Source: a virus
Length of the DNA stretch: 32,227 bases
Direction: 5' to 3' (one strand)
IMG/VR virus record: IMGVR_UViG_3300025872_000187
Span: 1 to 32,227 of that record
Shown here: positions 17,101 to 25,313 of the stretch, one piece after another
How positions within the stretch are numbered: position 1 is the stretch's first letter
Layout of the letters: every line of letters starts with the position of its first letter
Notes under the pieces: generated by a model
Database searches by the model: none
What the model was told of the DNA's origin: nothing
The model's input: the letters and a program-made list of their open reading frames with translations, nothing else
Made by a program: the position numbers and the translations under genes

Positions 17101-17225
17101 TTTCTGTATTCCGAAAAACGAATCCAAGTTCTACCACATACCATAGATATTTTGAAACTTTATACAGCCTTGACGCATCGGGTTTCTCTGGATCTGTCCA
17201 GTCCCGTCTACTTGGAATGGCCTGA
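14166..17225 (+). CDS. Tail fibre protein with carbohydrate-binding-type C-terminus
   Basis: 1019 residues. The N-terminus (TFATLYGRVNETITVVNQIRI, then LNLPVTGG) resembles the attachment end of cyanophage-type virion fibres. Around residues 180-320 are beta repeats including SSQFHLDDRLIFIAS. From about 653 (KIVNSGFDLWTR) to about 915 lies a domain widespread at phage fibre tips: a jelly-roll-like region framed by an N-S-G-F-D-x-W start and a GWQLSKG...KSYAEEKGECDRYF end, the counterpart of the common QLExG...RSxxEELxxCQRYF motif. About 100 further residues follow. This domain type is associated with glycan binding, so receptor recognition is a reasonable inference. It overlaps the coiled-coil gene by four bases. 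Confidence 0.85.
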   Translation: MSSPLHSPISTVSLSDTFATLYGRVNETITVVNQIRIYDLQARGGIVHSREGGVENIRLNLPVTGGTFGYGLNLIALSSSASGFVDGEAGTSANFEGMTQGVRVDFASLQPSTAFTENGGTAYVSANDLVAVAATGSRGDGVWRLRSVSATNSLPYTIAGDHRFSGDIFFDGSKVVVNSSQFHLDDRLIFIASAGNTDDPGATSGLTSNFGLAGGSGSGLVIKGASGDKFMVYFNSEGTGDYYAFRFSDHIQTDKSYISPTGQFNFVGTSGSAPSISLRTKAQDTATVQTGWKIFQSVTGAAAGSLQIGREGISDVNTLELFSNGEVKVGTLSTGTGGQGSFRTYPAAFAVPAVGAGGVLHYGWQNRDIVEFGTTANSGLFAEALSLYRSGTALVFNDNGQYIRGQWDAEPSTGYKNAEVIGILEKTTSDYILQVPVTGGLGTSYTLNEAVRIQNGNGQSISGYVWEEPPTTGLSGIKVIIDDFPSGITAGTITGGSPFYTSGATLYGSFDNAALGICGSIGITATEKQWAVIVRNGVFEIPQTNAATGYAALSGLTAGYVMYLHKDGGITYASGNNFSSEEFYEEDATVAKPLFIYLGLDSSGKRLGMYQPYQGSGITQAVTGFSAEPVFYEPNTQELTNFDILGDVGGRNKIVNSGFDLWTRLDTMGKTYAGSEGSTYSGVTFGETSYSVYPFGVTYTAAGIRAGYIVDGFFIDASGTREKKIVVNRRQVNPFDTVLEDSTNPPENELVVVGPDGTSKAVRLYSVVPNYHTLGNHDFNFSFYAKCSNDAGFSAGITVGVAYVWNGGSTYAKIESHHLTLATGTGVSGGTSYYKKLDQSYRRYNFPFSSESLSLGTTGYKDSFVAPFIEFGTDMTSSARTISTTGWQLSKGMSVKPYVKKSYAEEKGECDRYFQNVVVAHGGYFPLNTGTSGPDLFAAVNLPVSLAETPRVVEAVDILNRGICGGTTGDYQSLRKNYISVFRKTNPSSTTYHRYFETLYSLDASGFSGSVQSRLLGMA

Positions 17226-17237
17226 TAGGAGAAACCC

Positions 17238-18854
17238 ATGACTACCACAAGAATATACGGTAACAACCCGTTCGAAGTCTACCTCAAACCAACAAATAAA
17301 ATTGAAATAACCGTATCAGGTTCGAATTTTTCTGTTGGAGATGTTGTTGCTTATAATAATGGTACTTTGGTACGAGCAAATGCCTCAAATCGAGCAACTT
17401 CTTCTGTGCTTGGTGTAGTGACCGCCGTTCCCTCCGCAGGCTCTATAACTGTGGTCACTCAAGGAGTGATAGGGATAAATCCCAAAGGATTTGATGGTTC
17501 GTCTGTGGGAGATGTTTTGTTTCTTAGTCCGTCCAATGACGGAGAGGTTCAGCCCTCTCCTCCTGTTGCTCTCGGAACAACAAGAATTCCAGTAGTTCAA
17601 AAATTATCTGGACAAAGTTACTTAGTTCTTGGAATACCGGGTATAGTAAACGGACTTTCTTACCGTGGATATGTTAATATTTCTGCCATACAACCTGTGG
17701 GAACAGTTTCTCCATTCATTGGCAGCACCACCTCTGTTCCTAAAAACTGGCTACTGTGTGATGGTTCTTATGTGAGTGTAGACACCTATCCAGAACTGTA
17801 CCGATTAATAGGCTCGATATACGGTCCTGTTTTGGACGGCAGATTCAAACTACCAGATTTCCGTGGAAGAACTCTTGTGGGAGCAGGAAACGGAGATCAA
17901 CTCACTCCAAGATTTATCGGTGAACTTGGTGGATCAGAAAAGCACCAACTTGCGGTCAACGAAATGCCCTCCCACAGCCACAAGCCAGCCGTTGGAACTA
18001 ATTCAGGTGTGGATTTTTGGTGGGGCAGCGATGAGCGTGTTGGTGCTCCCAATTTTGACTATGATGGTGCGGGTGGAACAAAACCCAATGATGGGTTCAT
18101 TGCTCCATCCACGAAAACAGATACTGTCGGGGGCAATTCTCCACACAATAACATGCCTCCGTATTCTGTTGCTAACTGGATCATTCGTGCCAAAGCAGAA
18201 TCAGAATTTGCTCTGTTGGATGTGAATGTGGAAAGCCTGACTAATGTGGACAAAGGAGCAACCGCAGCAGCAGGTGATCTTCTCAGATACGACGGAGCAA
18301 CATGGAAATTTGTACAGAACAAAATAGTCAATAGTGTAGATTTTACTGCTCCAACCAATATATCTACAGGTTATCTAAAATACAACGGAAGCGGAACCAA
18401 TGTGACAGTGGAATCAATTTCTGGTTCCAACATTGTGATTAGTGACCCCAACCCTGCCCTTACACACACCAACGGCTCGCCAAGACCAGTATCAAAAACA
18501 GTATCTTTAGGTAGTAGTTTTGGGGTCATAACTGGAAGAAAAGGCATTATTCACCTACACGGAACTCTAGAGATAGAATCAACCACTGGTTCCATAGACG
18601 GAACTGTGAATGTTAATCTTGTAGGATATAGCGGAAGTAGTGGTTTGACGGTTTTGGATACTATCACCATCCCCCATTATATTAAGGGTGATGTTCGTTC
18701 AATGAAAATACCTTTCCACGCTACAGTGGCTGCTGAAGTATATCTTTCTGGAACAGACCCAACATACAAATTCGGATATTACTTGTCTACTGCCACAGGA
18801 TCTCAATTCAAGGCAAACAAACTCACAATAAATAATGTGAAGTTCGTGTTCTAA
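17238..18854 (+). CDS. Tail-collar domain protein, gp12-like short tail fibre
   Basis: 538 residues. Residues about 153-320 form a phage tail-collar domain: PVGTVSPFIG, then WLLCDGSYVS, YPELY, FKLPDFRGRTLVGAG, EMPSHSHKP and NNMPPYSVANWIIRA. In T4 gp12, an HxH pair in the receptor-binding part holds a metal ion at the trimer axis; H246-S-H248 here sits in the equivalent motif. The first ~140 residues include a beta domain (GDVVAYNNGTLVRA...LGVVTAV) seen in other phage fibre proteins. After the collar, LTNVDKGATAAAGDLLRYD is a common fibre repeat, followed by a beta-rich C-terminal ~180 residues with no clear match. AGGAGA at 17227-17232 gives a good ribosome binding site. The domain order (collar central, extra C-terminal domain) differs from T4 gp12. 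Confidence 0.88.
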   Translation: MTTTRIYGNNPFEVYLKPTNKIEITVSGSNFSVGDVVAYNNGTLVRANASNRATSSVLGVVTAVPSAGSITVVTQGVIGINPKGFDGSSVGDVLFLSPSNDGEVQPSPPVALGTTRIPVVQKLSGQSYLVLGIPGIVNGLSYRGYVNISAIQPVGTVSPFIGSTTSVPKNWLLCDGSYVSVDTYPELYRLIGSIYGPVLDGRFKLPDFRGRTLVGAGNGDQLTPRFIGELGGSEKHQLAVNEMPSHSHKPAVGTNSGVDFWWGSDERVGAPNFDYDGAGGTKPNDGFIAPSTKTDTVGGNSPHNNMPPYSVANWIIRAKAESEFALLDVNVESLTNVDKGATAAAGDLLRYDGATWKFVQNKIVNSVDFTAPTNISTGYLKYNGSGTNVTVESISGSNIVISDPNPALTHTNGSPRPVSKTVSLGSSFGVITGRKGIIHLHGTLEIESTTGSIDGTVNVNLVGYSGSSGLTVLDTITIPHYIKGDVRSMKIPFHATVAAEVYLSGTDPTYKFGYYLSTATGSQFKANKLTINNVKFVF

Positions 18855-18864
18855 GGGAGAAGTT

Positions 18865-21800
18865 ATGGGATACATGGCAGGATACAATTACGATGTCTCC
18901 AATCTAGACAGCAATTTTTACAAAAAGTTGTCTGCTGCTTCTTCTGTACCTGCTATTTACGAAACCATAGAACTGAATGGAACCTCCTCAGCAAATGTAC
19001 AGATACAGGACGCTCTGAACAAATTAAATGATCTGTTTATTGATGATTCTGTGAGTATTGTCCTACAATTTGAGGGAATAAGTGGTTCTACTTCTGATGC
19101 CACTGTATCTCCCACCTATCACAAATTCGATAATCCTGTTTTTATAGATCACCCCGTATCAGACAGATTAGTCATTCAAGGAATTCCTCCAAGCGATCAC
19201 TCGGTACTTGGGGTTTCTTACTATGATGCCGTCAATCGTGGATTGATTACAGGATCATCCTTTGCCAATGCCGCTACAGCCGCAGCCGAAGGATATTATG
19301 CCCAACTGATAATCAGCAACGGAAGTAGCCTAAAAATTGGAGAATATCTTGCGGTATATGATAATAGGCATCAGAAGTATCTTAATCCTTCATATTTCAA
19401 ATTTACAGATACTGTAAACGGTCGTGAATTTGCCACACCATATCCAGTTACGGCAGAAAAGTTAAGGGCAGCATTGATACAGGGTGTTCACAAAATTGTG
19501 GACAAAATTGATTTTGCCGGTAGATCTGGAGGTGTAGCAGGCAGCACCGCAAATCCCGCAAACAAAGTGGATTTTGTCACGGTTCATATTAAGAACCCAA
19601 ATCCCACTTACGAAATCGGACTACGGTCTTACGGGATAACCTTTGCCCGTCGTGCCTTCCTTTCTCCACAAGGAATAGTTGGCAGATACGAACAAGGCTA
19701 CGGTTCTAGCGCAGTTCTAAATGATCCACTGTTTTTCAGCGGCATGACTTCTGGTGCTACAGGGGAAGAGATCACTCTGCCGGGATATCGTTCCTCCGCA
19801 GATTATTCTTATGGTGTCAGTGGTTCTATAGCAGGAACAAGATTCTTGGCCGAAATTGCCACAGGAGGAACGAGCGGAATAGGTAGAAACGACTTTGGGT
19901 TCACTCCAACAGACAAACAAGGAAATGTTGTCGGTACTGATTGGGAAACCTATGACAGATTGGCAATCGCAGGAGCGTGCTTGTCTAATCCTATTCAAAA
20001 CTATCGTGATTCCAATGACTACCGTGCGAAGGGCTATAAAACAATTATTGAATGTGAGAGCGATGGATTCGTGATCGCCAATGATACCAAACCACCAGAA
20101 CTGAAAAACATACTCCTCCTTTCCAAGACAGGTAAGGGACACGGCATTCGGGTGGACAACAGTTCTTCTGTAAACCTTCGCCAAATTGCCGTGGTAGGGT
20201 TTACTGGTGGAGCAGGAGTTTTTGCTAATAATAGATCTACAGTTACAGTATTGGCAGACAAGTTCTCAGATCCTGAAGTATTCCGTGAAATGGGTGCTTT
20301 CTCTTGCTGTAACTACACAGGCTTTGAAAGCCGAAACCATTCCAATATTAATGCCTCCCGAACTGTGGCGGCGGGGAATCGGTTTGCGAATTACTACTCC
20401 GCCGAAAACTCGTATATTAATGCGTATGCCGTTGTTTCCCTTTCATCCAAGAAATACGGAATCGTCGCCGTAGGGAAGAGTTTCATTAATGCCGATTCCG
20501 CTTTCTCTTGCTTCAACGGCTCAGACGGGTTCTTCTCTTCTAATGGAAGTCTTCTGACCATAAACAGTGGACGGGCTTGCTACAATTACGGAAATGGAAT
20601 ACATGCGTTTTCTTCGGGAGAAATACGATCATTTGATGTCATTGCCTCTTCCAATATCAAAGACGGTATTGTGGCAAATGACATGTCCACAATAATCTGC
20701 GGTGATTCTTCCAAAGAACCCATAGAGTGGGATATTAAATTCGGATATGACTATAGAACACCGTACTACAACTTTGAAAATCCCACCAATATATCCCAAT
20801 CCCGATTCAATGGAATATCGGGTCTTGCTGCCTCCACAGATTCATTCATCAATGCTTCATTCTTCGAGGCTTATGACAATTCACGGCTCGGTGGCGAGTG
20901 GGGCAAGTTGCGTGATGTGGCCTGCGTGTATTCCCCGACCGTGGGATATTGCTACGGTGCGAGCGGTTCAGGCTCTTCGGCGGGAAGCCGGTGCGATGCT
21001 GCTTATGCGTATTGTGATGATGCTGTTTATTCCTCTCTTCCTGATCCTCCTAATTCAGTTAATATGAATGATCCATTGAATGATAAAACTCCAACATCAG
21101 GATCGCTCTGTATTCCTTATGCTGATTCCACAGGACTGACGGCTCAAGTACCAGTTTCGAAAAAGCGATATGCGGCACTAGTTGGAAAACTTACAACTTT
21201 ATATGGGGGGGCAGATGGAGTTACTCTTGGTCGAATACTTGCTTGTAAGGGTTATTTCCCAGGGTGTTTGCTCATAGGTCAAGGTTTCGACAATGGAGCA
21301 GATCCCGGAATGGCGAGCAGTTCTGTCCCTAGTGGATATTCCATATGCGATCCTACGGCAAATATTACACAAATACTTGAAGGCTCCACAGGAACCGTGG
21401 ACGAGTCTTTCATTGTGGCAAATGAAATTTTGGCTTGTACCGCAGACACAAATACCGTTCTTCAGAATACGATCTGTATAACCAGTACTAATACCGCCGC
21501 CTTTAATACTCCACAAAGACCCCTAACCCTTGTTCTTCCCAATTACGATGTGGAAATCCGTGATTCTTCCAAGATTGCCCTCGCAGGAAGAATTGCCAAC
21601 TTTGGTTACTACGACCCCCGCTCGGGCGTGCGGATACAGCCTGTATATAAGGGAACAGATCTAAATATTAAACCAGGCACTCTTGTGGGCTACGCAGGAA
21701 ACAAGAACGGAAGTGAACTGGTCATCACAGACCAAACACTTCTTGAAGGCGGTGCTCTAGCCAATCAAGGGACTGGCACACGAAGCACCCTTCGTAATAT

Positions 21801-22044
21801 TCGGTATTCGTCCGAAGACTTCTTGGCAGCAGCGGAATTGTATGATCCTGTTCCACAACTAGGATACATAAACACGGAACCGTATCAGTTGAATCTTGGC
21901 AAGGTTGATCCAGAAACAGGAGCCTTGACTAGTTCCATCGGCATCACAGCCGCATCAGTTTTGGTTTCAAACACTTCGTCTACTCCACAACAAACAATGG
22001 GAGTGAATGATGCTGAGGCAGGAACTGGCTATCCAACCTATTGA
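18865..22044 (+). CDS. Beta-helix virion structural protein A
   Basis: 1059 residues. The N-terminal ~210 residues (QDALNKLNDLFIDDSVSIVL, then IQGIPPSDHSVLGVSYYDA, later GVHKIVDKIDF) match the same region of the next gene. From about 415 to 640 come short repeats of roughly 20-25 residues ending in N/S-x-S-x-I/L-N (for example RSTVTV, HSNINAS, NSYINA, KSFINA, GSLLTI), typical of a right-handed beta helix such as tailspikes and pectate-lyase-like folds. The remainder includes a cysteine-bearing, GC-rich segment near 673-715 and a C-terminal beta domain. Whether it cleaves polysaccharide cannot be told; no catalytic set is obvious. It is probably a baseplate-attached fibre or spike. Ribosome binding site AAGGGAGA at 18853-18860. 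Confidence 0.82.
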   Translation: MGYMAGYNYDVSNLDSNFYKKLSAASSVPAIYETIELNGTSSANVQIQDALNKLNDLFIDDSVSIVLQFEGISGSTSDATVSPTYHKFDNPVFIDHPVSDRLVIQGIPPSDHSVLGVSYYDAVNRGLITGSSFANAATAAAEGYYAQLIISNGSSLKIGEYLAVYDNRHQKYLNPSYFKFTDTVNGREFATPYPVTAEKLRAALIQGVHKIVDKIDFAGRSGGVAGSTANPANKVDFVTVHIKNPNPTYEIGLRSYGITFARRAFLSPQGIVGRYEQGYGSSAVLNDPLFFSGMTSGATGEEITLPGYRSSADYSYGVSGSIAGTRFLAEIATGGTSGIGRNDFGFTPTDKQGNVVGTDWETYDRLAIAGACLSNPIQNYRDSNDYRAKGYKTIIECESDGFVIANDTKPPELKNILLLSKTGKGHGIRVDNSSSVNLRQIAVVGFTGGAGVFANNRSTVTVLADKFSDPEVFREMGAFSCCNYTGFESRNHSNINASRTVAAGNRFANYYSAENSYINAYAVVSLSSKKYGIVAVGKSFINADSAFSCFNGSDGFFSSNGSLLTINSGRACYNYGNGIHAFSSGEIRSFDVIASSNIKDGIVANDMSTIICGDSSKEPIEWDIKFGYDYRTPYYNFENPTNISQSRFNGISGLAASTDSFINASFFEAYDNSRLGGEWGKLRDVACVYSPTVGYCYGASGSGSSAGSRCDAAYAYCDDAVYSSLPDPPNSVNMNDPLNDKTPTSGSLCIPYADSTGLTAQVPVSKKRYAALVGKLTTLYGGADGVTLGRILACKGYFPGCLLIGQGFDNGADPGMASSSVPSGYSICDPTANITQILEGSTGTVDESFIVANEILACTADTNTVLQNTICITSTNTAAFNTPQRPLTLVLPNYDVEIRDSSKIALAGRIANFGYYDPRSGVRIQPVYKGTDLNIKPGTLVGYAGNKNGSELVITDQTLLEGGALANQGTGTRSTLRNIRYSSEDFLAAAELYDPVPQLGYINTEPYQLNLGKVDPETGALTSSIGITAASVLVSNTSSTPQQTMGVNDAEAGTGYPTY

Positions 22045-22055
22045 CGGAGTAAACC

Positions 22056-25000
22056 ATGTCCAAGAATCTCCAGTTTCTAGATGATCCTGATGATGTTCCG
22101 TATATCAACGAAAGCATCACTCTACATGTTGGCATAGATGGCAGCGATGAAGAAAACAGCGGAGCCGCAGATGCTCCCTTTCGCACGCTCGGAAAAGCCG
22201 TTGATGTGGTTCGGAACAAGATTATAGGTAAAGATAATTTTGTCACCATACAACTTGGTGCGGTGCGGACAGACAGAACAGGATATAAGCCAAAAAAGTA
22301 TTTTGAAGAAGAAAAGGTCAAGATAGATTTTGAATCGGCCAAGCGCATAAAAATCAAGGGAGTGAAGCCTACAGACCATGAAGTTGTTGGCATCAGTTAT
22401 TTTGACAAAGCCCAAGACCGTGACGGCTACTATTGCCAAGTTCTAGTGACGAATCAAGACAAAATCAACATTGGCGATTACATCGGAATATATGACCATA
22501 TAAACGCCAAAAAGAAAGATCCGTCCTACTTCTGGGTGCGGTCAAATACATTCACTTCTTACTTAAGAATGATTAATCCCAATAATTGCTATGCGGAAGT
22601 AATTAGGGGAGACATGATTTTGGGGGTTCACGAAGTTGTGGATGTTGGTCCGACCGTGAAGACAGCATTACCAACAGAACTGTTCGCACCGCAGGGTTTG
22701 GAAATTGGTGTTGTGACTCTTCATGTGAAAAACAACAACCACACCTATAAAAGGTTGAACGAAGTTCCGTTCTATAGCGGTATTGGAACCAAAAATAGCG
22801 AGCAAATACTCCGATACGGAACCTTGCCAGGATACTCTCCTGAAGACAGCAAACTGTCCATTCCAATACCCCCGATATTCTACGGAGCGGAAATGCTGTC
22901 CCGACCGGACGATTTGCTCTCTAAAGAGTATGAACAGTTTTATTACTCTGGTGGTGTTCAGATGATAGAAATCGTGGACATCATGGTTCGTGGATATGGC
23001 CTAAGCCTGTCTCCTCTTGACGGAAAGATTTATGACGACAGACCAGGACGAAAGGGTTTCGCAAAGGATGCCACATTGTTGTGGAACGACCCCACACTTA
23101 CACGGCACTATCGTGTTCTTGTGGCAAATAAAATAGCCACTTATTTCTACAAGAAAATGATAAACGATCTGCGATTGGATGCTGATTTGCCTTTCTACTT
23201 CGGCAAGTCCACAGACCCCACAATTACCGTGAAAGAACTCCTCGTTGCCGCAAAAAAGATCAGGGACTTTTTGCTGTCTGGAGCCAAAAATATCGAAGGG
23301 GTTCCTGTTTGGGATGAGAAGAATCACCCTGGATACGGCTACGGTCCATTCGATACAGGTGTCTACGGTTCTCCACTAAACAATCCTGGTCAGATAGACA
23401 AAACTTCATACCCCCGTGAGTATGCGGACGAGAACAAACTGTCTCTTTTGCTACAGTCTTACAATCTGTATCCTCCTATCAATGGACAGATGTATGGGCC
23501 TACTTTAGTTAAACGAATAACCAGATGGTATAATGAAATTGATTCCCTGAACGGACTTCAGTTGGAACGGTGGACCGCCAAGGGTTACGACAGCCCGTTC
23601 TTCTGTGGGTATATTACACCACAAGGATGGTTTAAAAAGCGTTGGTTGACCGACAATGAAGGCTACGGGGGAAACAGCGGGAATGATATTACAACTTTGG
23701 AAAGAGTGGAGTCTGAGGGAATACCGTCGTCCGATGGACTGACCCACGGATATTGGGAAGTTTTTGGTGGAACAAAACCCATCTATGCGGGCAACCCGTC
23801 AACAAGTTTCAACTCTGTTGGGAACGGAACTGTGGGAGCCTACTCCAACGACAAGAATGTTCCTAAAAACCTGTCCATCATAGACGAAAGCAGTTTCAAT
23901 TATGCTTATGCTGGAGTGACTAATGGAGGATGGAGTGGAAACACAGGACCACTGTATCGCATAGGCACTATGGGAAGTGCGTGGTATACAGGCACTGTTA
24001 ATTCTATTGGCAGTATTGCTGGTGGTGTTGGGCCTGGTCTTTTGGGTGGAGTCATATTCGATCAGTATTCCTTGGGATATTCCAAGGGAGCGGTCGGAGC
24101 AACAAATGATTCTATCAACGATAAAACCACTCCAATTGTAAGTGGAGTCAACGAAACGGAATTAGACCTGTTACACTCCACACAGACCACAATATTGCGT
24201 GCGAAATGCTACAAAACTGTAGTAAGATTCGGAAAAGACGGAATCTGTGTCGATGGAAAAACTAAATTGGGATTCCTGAAAGACCTGTGCCTTGTTGGAT
24301 TAAGCACACAAAATCAAACCCCCACTTATGGATTGCTTTCAGATCAAGAGTCTGTAGTAACAGCATCCAATATTGCCGTGGCTGGATTTAATTACGGAAT
24401 TTCCGCAAAAAATCAGTCGCTGATAAATCTTCTTGCCGATCTTGGGGACTCCGCAATCGTGACTTCTGTTATAGATCCTGGAGCAATATGCTCTGCTAAT
24501 GGAATTGGTATAATCAGTACAAACAAGTCTCATATAAATGCCAGACGAACTGTGGTAAGTGGATCCAGACTAGCGAATTATTTCACGGGTGTCAATTCCT
24601 CTTTGGATTGTTCCAATTCCGTGTCCGTGTGCTCGCACGGGCACGGGTACGTGTGCGACTTCAACTCGTATATGAAAGCACACAACGCTTTCTCGGAGTT
24701 TAATGGTGGAGTGGGCTTCTGTGCCTCGAACAACAGTATTCTTGTGTGCCATCGTGGTCGGTCTATATGGAATGGTGGCGAAGGGGTTCTTGCTCAAAAT
24801 AAATCGCAGATAAAAGCACTAGAGTTCATATCTCGCAGCAATGACGCAGACGGATTCTTGGCAAAAAATAAATCTGTCATAACAGCAGGCCAAAATTCTA
24901 CAGATTACTCCCAATACCGTAAAGAGTTCCTGAAAGCATCTGGAGGAGTTGGTGCTGGTACGATTTTAGAAGACACATATTATGGGACAGAGACTTCTCT

Positions 25001-25310
25001 TCCGCCTTTCATGTTCAGAGTCTTGGTAGAAGACCCCGAGGGTGGAGAAAAAGTGGTTTGGAGAGAAACTGCGGTGGGAATAAACAACAGCCCAATACAA
25101 GGATTGAATGTTCTATACCACGAATGTAACAGTACCATCTCAGAATTCAATGCTGGTTCTGGTTTTGCCGCTGACGGTGATTCCACTATTATTGCGGATA
25201 ATACCATAGCACGATACAACAGCAAACGCTATGGTGAGTTTTTCCTTTACGGTTGGTCTGGCACCCGTGGGGCATTTGCCACAGACACCTTTGTTCCAAG
25301 GGAGGGATAA
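22056..25310 (+). CDS. Beta-helix virion structural protein B (paralogue of A)
   Basis: 1084 residues. The N-terminus has DGSDEENSGAADAPFRTLGKA, the DG-x-D...G...PF-T-L-x-x-A signature that opens many pectate-lyase-like virion proteins. IKGVKPTDHEVVGISYFDKA and GVHEVVDV match the paralogue immediately upstream. Residues about 215-700 are an insertion-like region with no counterpart there. The beta helix resumes at about 725-970 (NIAVAGFNYGISAKNQS, KSHINARRTVVSG, NSILVCHRGRSIWN, KSQIKALEFISRS), again parallel to the paralogue, with a last repeat near 1030-1055. Cysteines occur within coils. The gene pair most likely arose by tandem duplication and diverged. CGGAG at 22045-22049 precedes the ATG. 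Confidence 0.82.
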   Translation: MSKNLQFLDDPDDVPYINESITLHVGIDGSDEENSGAADAPFRTLGKAVDVVRNKIIGKDNFVTIQLGAVRTDRTGYKPKKYFEEEKVKIDFESAKRIKIKGVKPTDHEVVGISYFDKAQDRDGYYCQVLVTNQDKINIGDYIGIYDHINAKKKDPSYFWVRSNTFTSYLRMINPNNCYAEVIRGDMILGVHEVVDVGPTVKTALPTELFAPQGLEIGVVTLHVKNNNHTYKRLNEVPFYSGIGTKNSEQILRYGTLPGYSPEDSKLSIPIPPIFYGAEMLSRPDDLLSKEYEQFYYSGGVQMIEIVDIMVRGYGLSLSPLDGKIYDDRPGRKGFAKDATLLWNDPTLTRHYRVLVANKIATYFYKKMINDLRLDADLPFYFGKSTDPTITVKELLVAAKKIRDFLLSGAKNIEGVPVWDEKNHPGYGYGPFDTGVYGSPLNNPGQIDKTSYPREYADENKLSLLLQSYNLYPPINGQMYGPTLVKRITRWYNEIDSLNGLQLERWTAKGYDSPFFCGYITPQGWFKKRWLTDNEGYGGNSGNDITTLERVESEGIPSSDGLTHGYWEVFGGTKPIYAGNPSTSFNSVGNGTVGAYSNDKNVPKNLSIIDESSFNYAYAGVTNGGWSGNTGPLYRIGTMGSAWYTGTVNSIGSIAGGVGPGLLGGVIFDQYSLGYSKGAVGATNDSINDKTTPIVSGVNETELDLLHSTQTTILRAKCYKTVVRFGKDGICVDGKTKLGFLKDLCLVGLSTQNQTPTYGLLSDQESVVTASNIAVAGFNYGISAKNQSLINLLADLGDSAIVTSVIDPGAICSANGIGIISTNKSHINARRTVVSGSRLANYFTGVNSSLDCSNSVSVCSHGHGYVCDFNSYMKAHNAFSEFNGGVGFCASNNSILVCHRGRSIWNGGEGVLAQNKSQIKALEFISRSNDADGFLAKNKSVITAGQNSTDYSQYRKEFLKASGGVGAGTILEDTYYGTETSLPPFMFRVLVEDPEGGEKVVWRETAVGINNSPIQGLNVLYHECNSTISEFNAGSGFAADGDSTIIADNTIARYNSKRYGEFFLYGWSGTRGAFATDTFVPREG
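24619..24646 (+). other. Strong GC-rich hairpin inside beta-helix gene B
   Basis: CCGTGTCCGTGT (24619-24630) can pair with GCACGGGCACGG (24635-24646) around a four-base loop GCTC. This gives twelve consecutive pairs, two of them G-U in RNA. It lies inside coding sequence for SVSVCSHGHG and is much richer in GC than its surroundings. Alternative pairing with GTGCG at 24653-24657 is possible but weaker. No function is known; it could slow ribosomes or stabilise mRNA. Confidence 0.6.
25301..25306 (+). promoter_or_regulatory. Ribosome binding site deciding the 25314 start
   Basis: GGAGGG lies within the last codons of the beta-helix gene B. Seven bases separate it from ATG 25314, against four from GTG 25311, favouring the ATG. 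Confidence 0.6.
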
Positions 25311-25313
25311 GTG

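Noticed and set aside
18865-25310. Calling the beta-helix proteins polysaccharide lyases or endosialidase-like enzymes
   Set aside because: The fold pattern fits, but no defined catalytic motif can be recognised, and many virion beta-helix proteins have no enzymatic activity.
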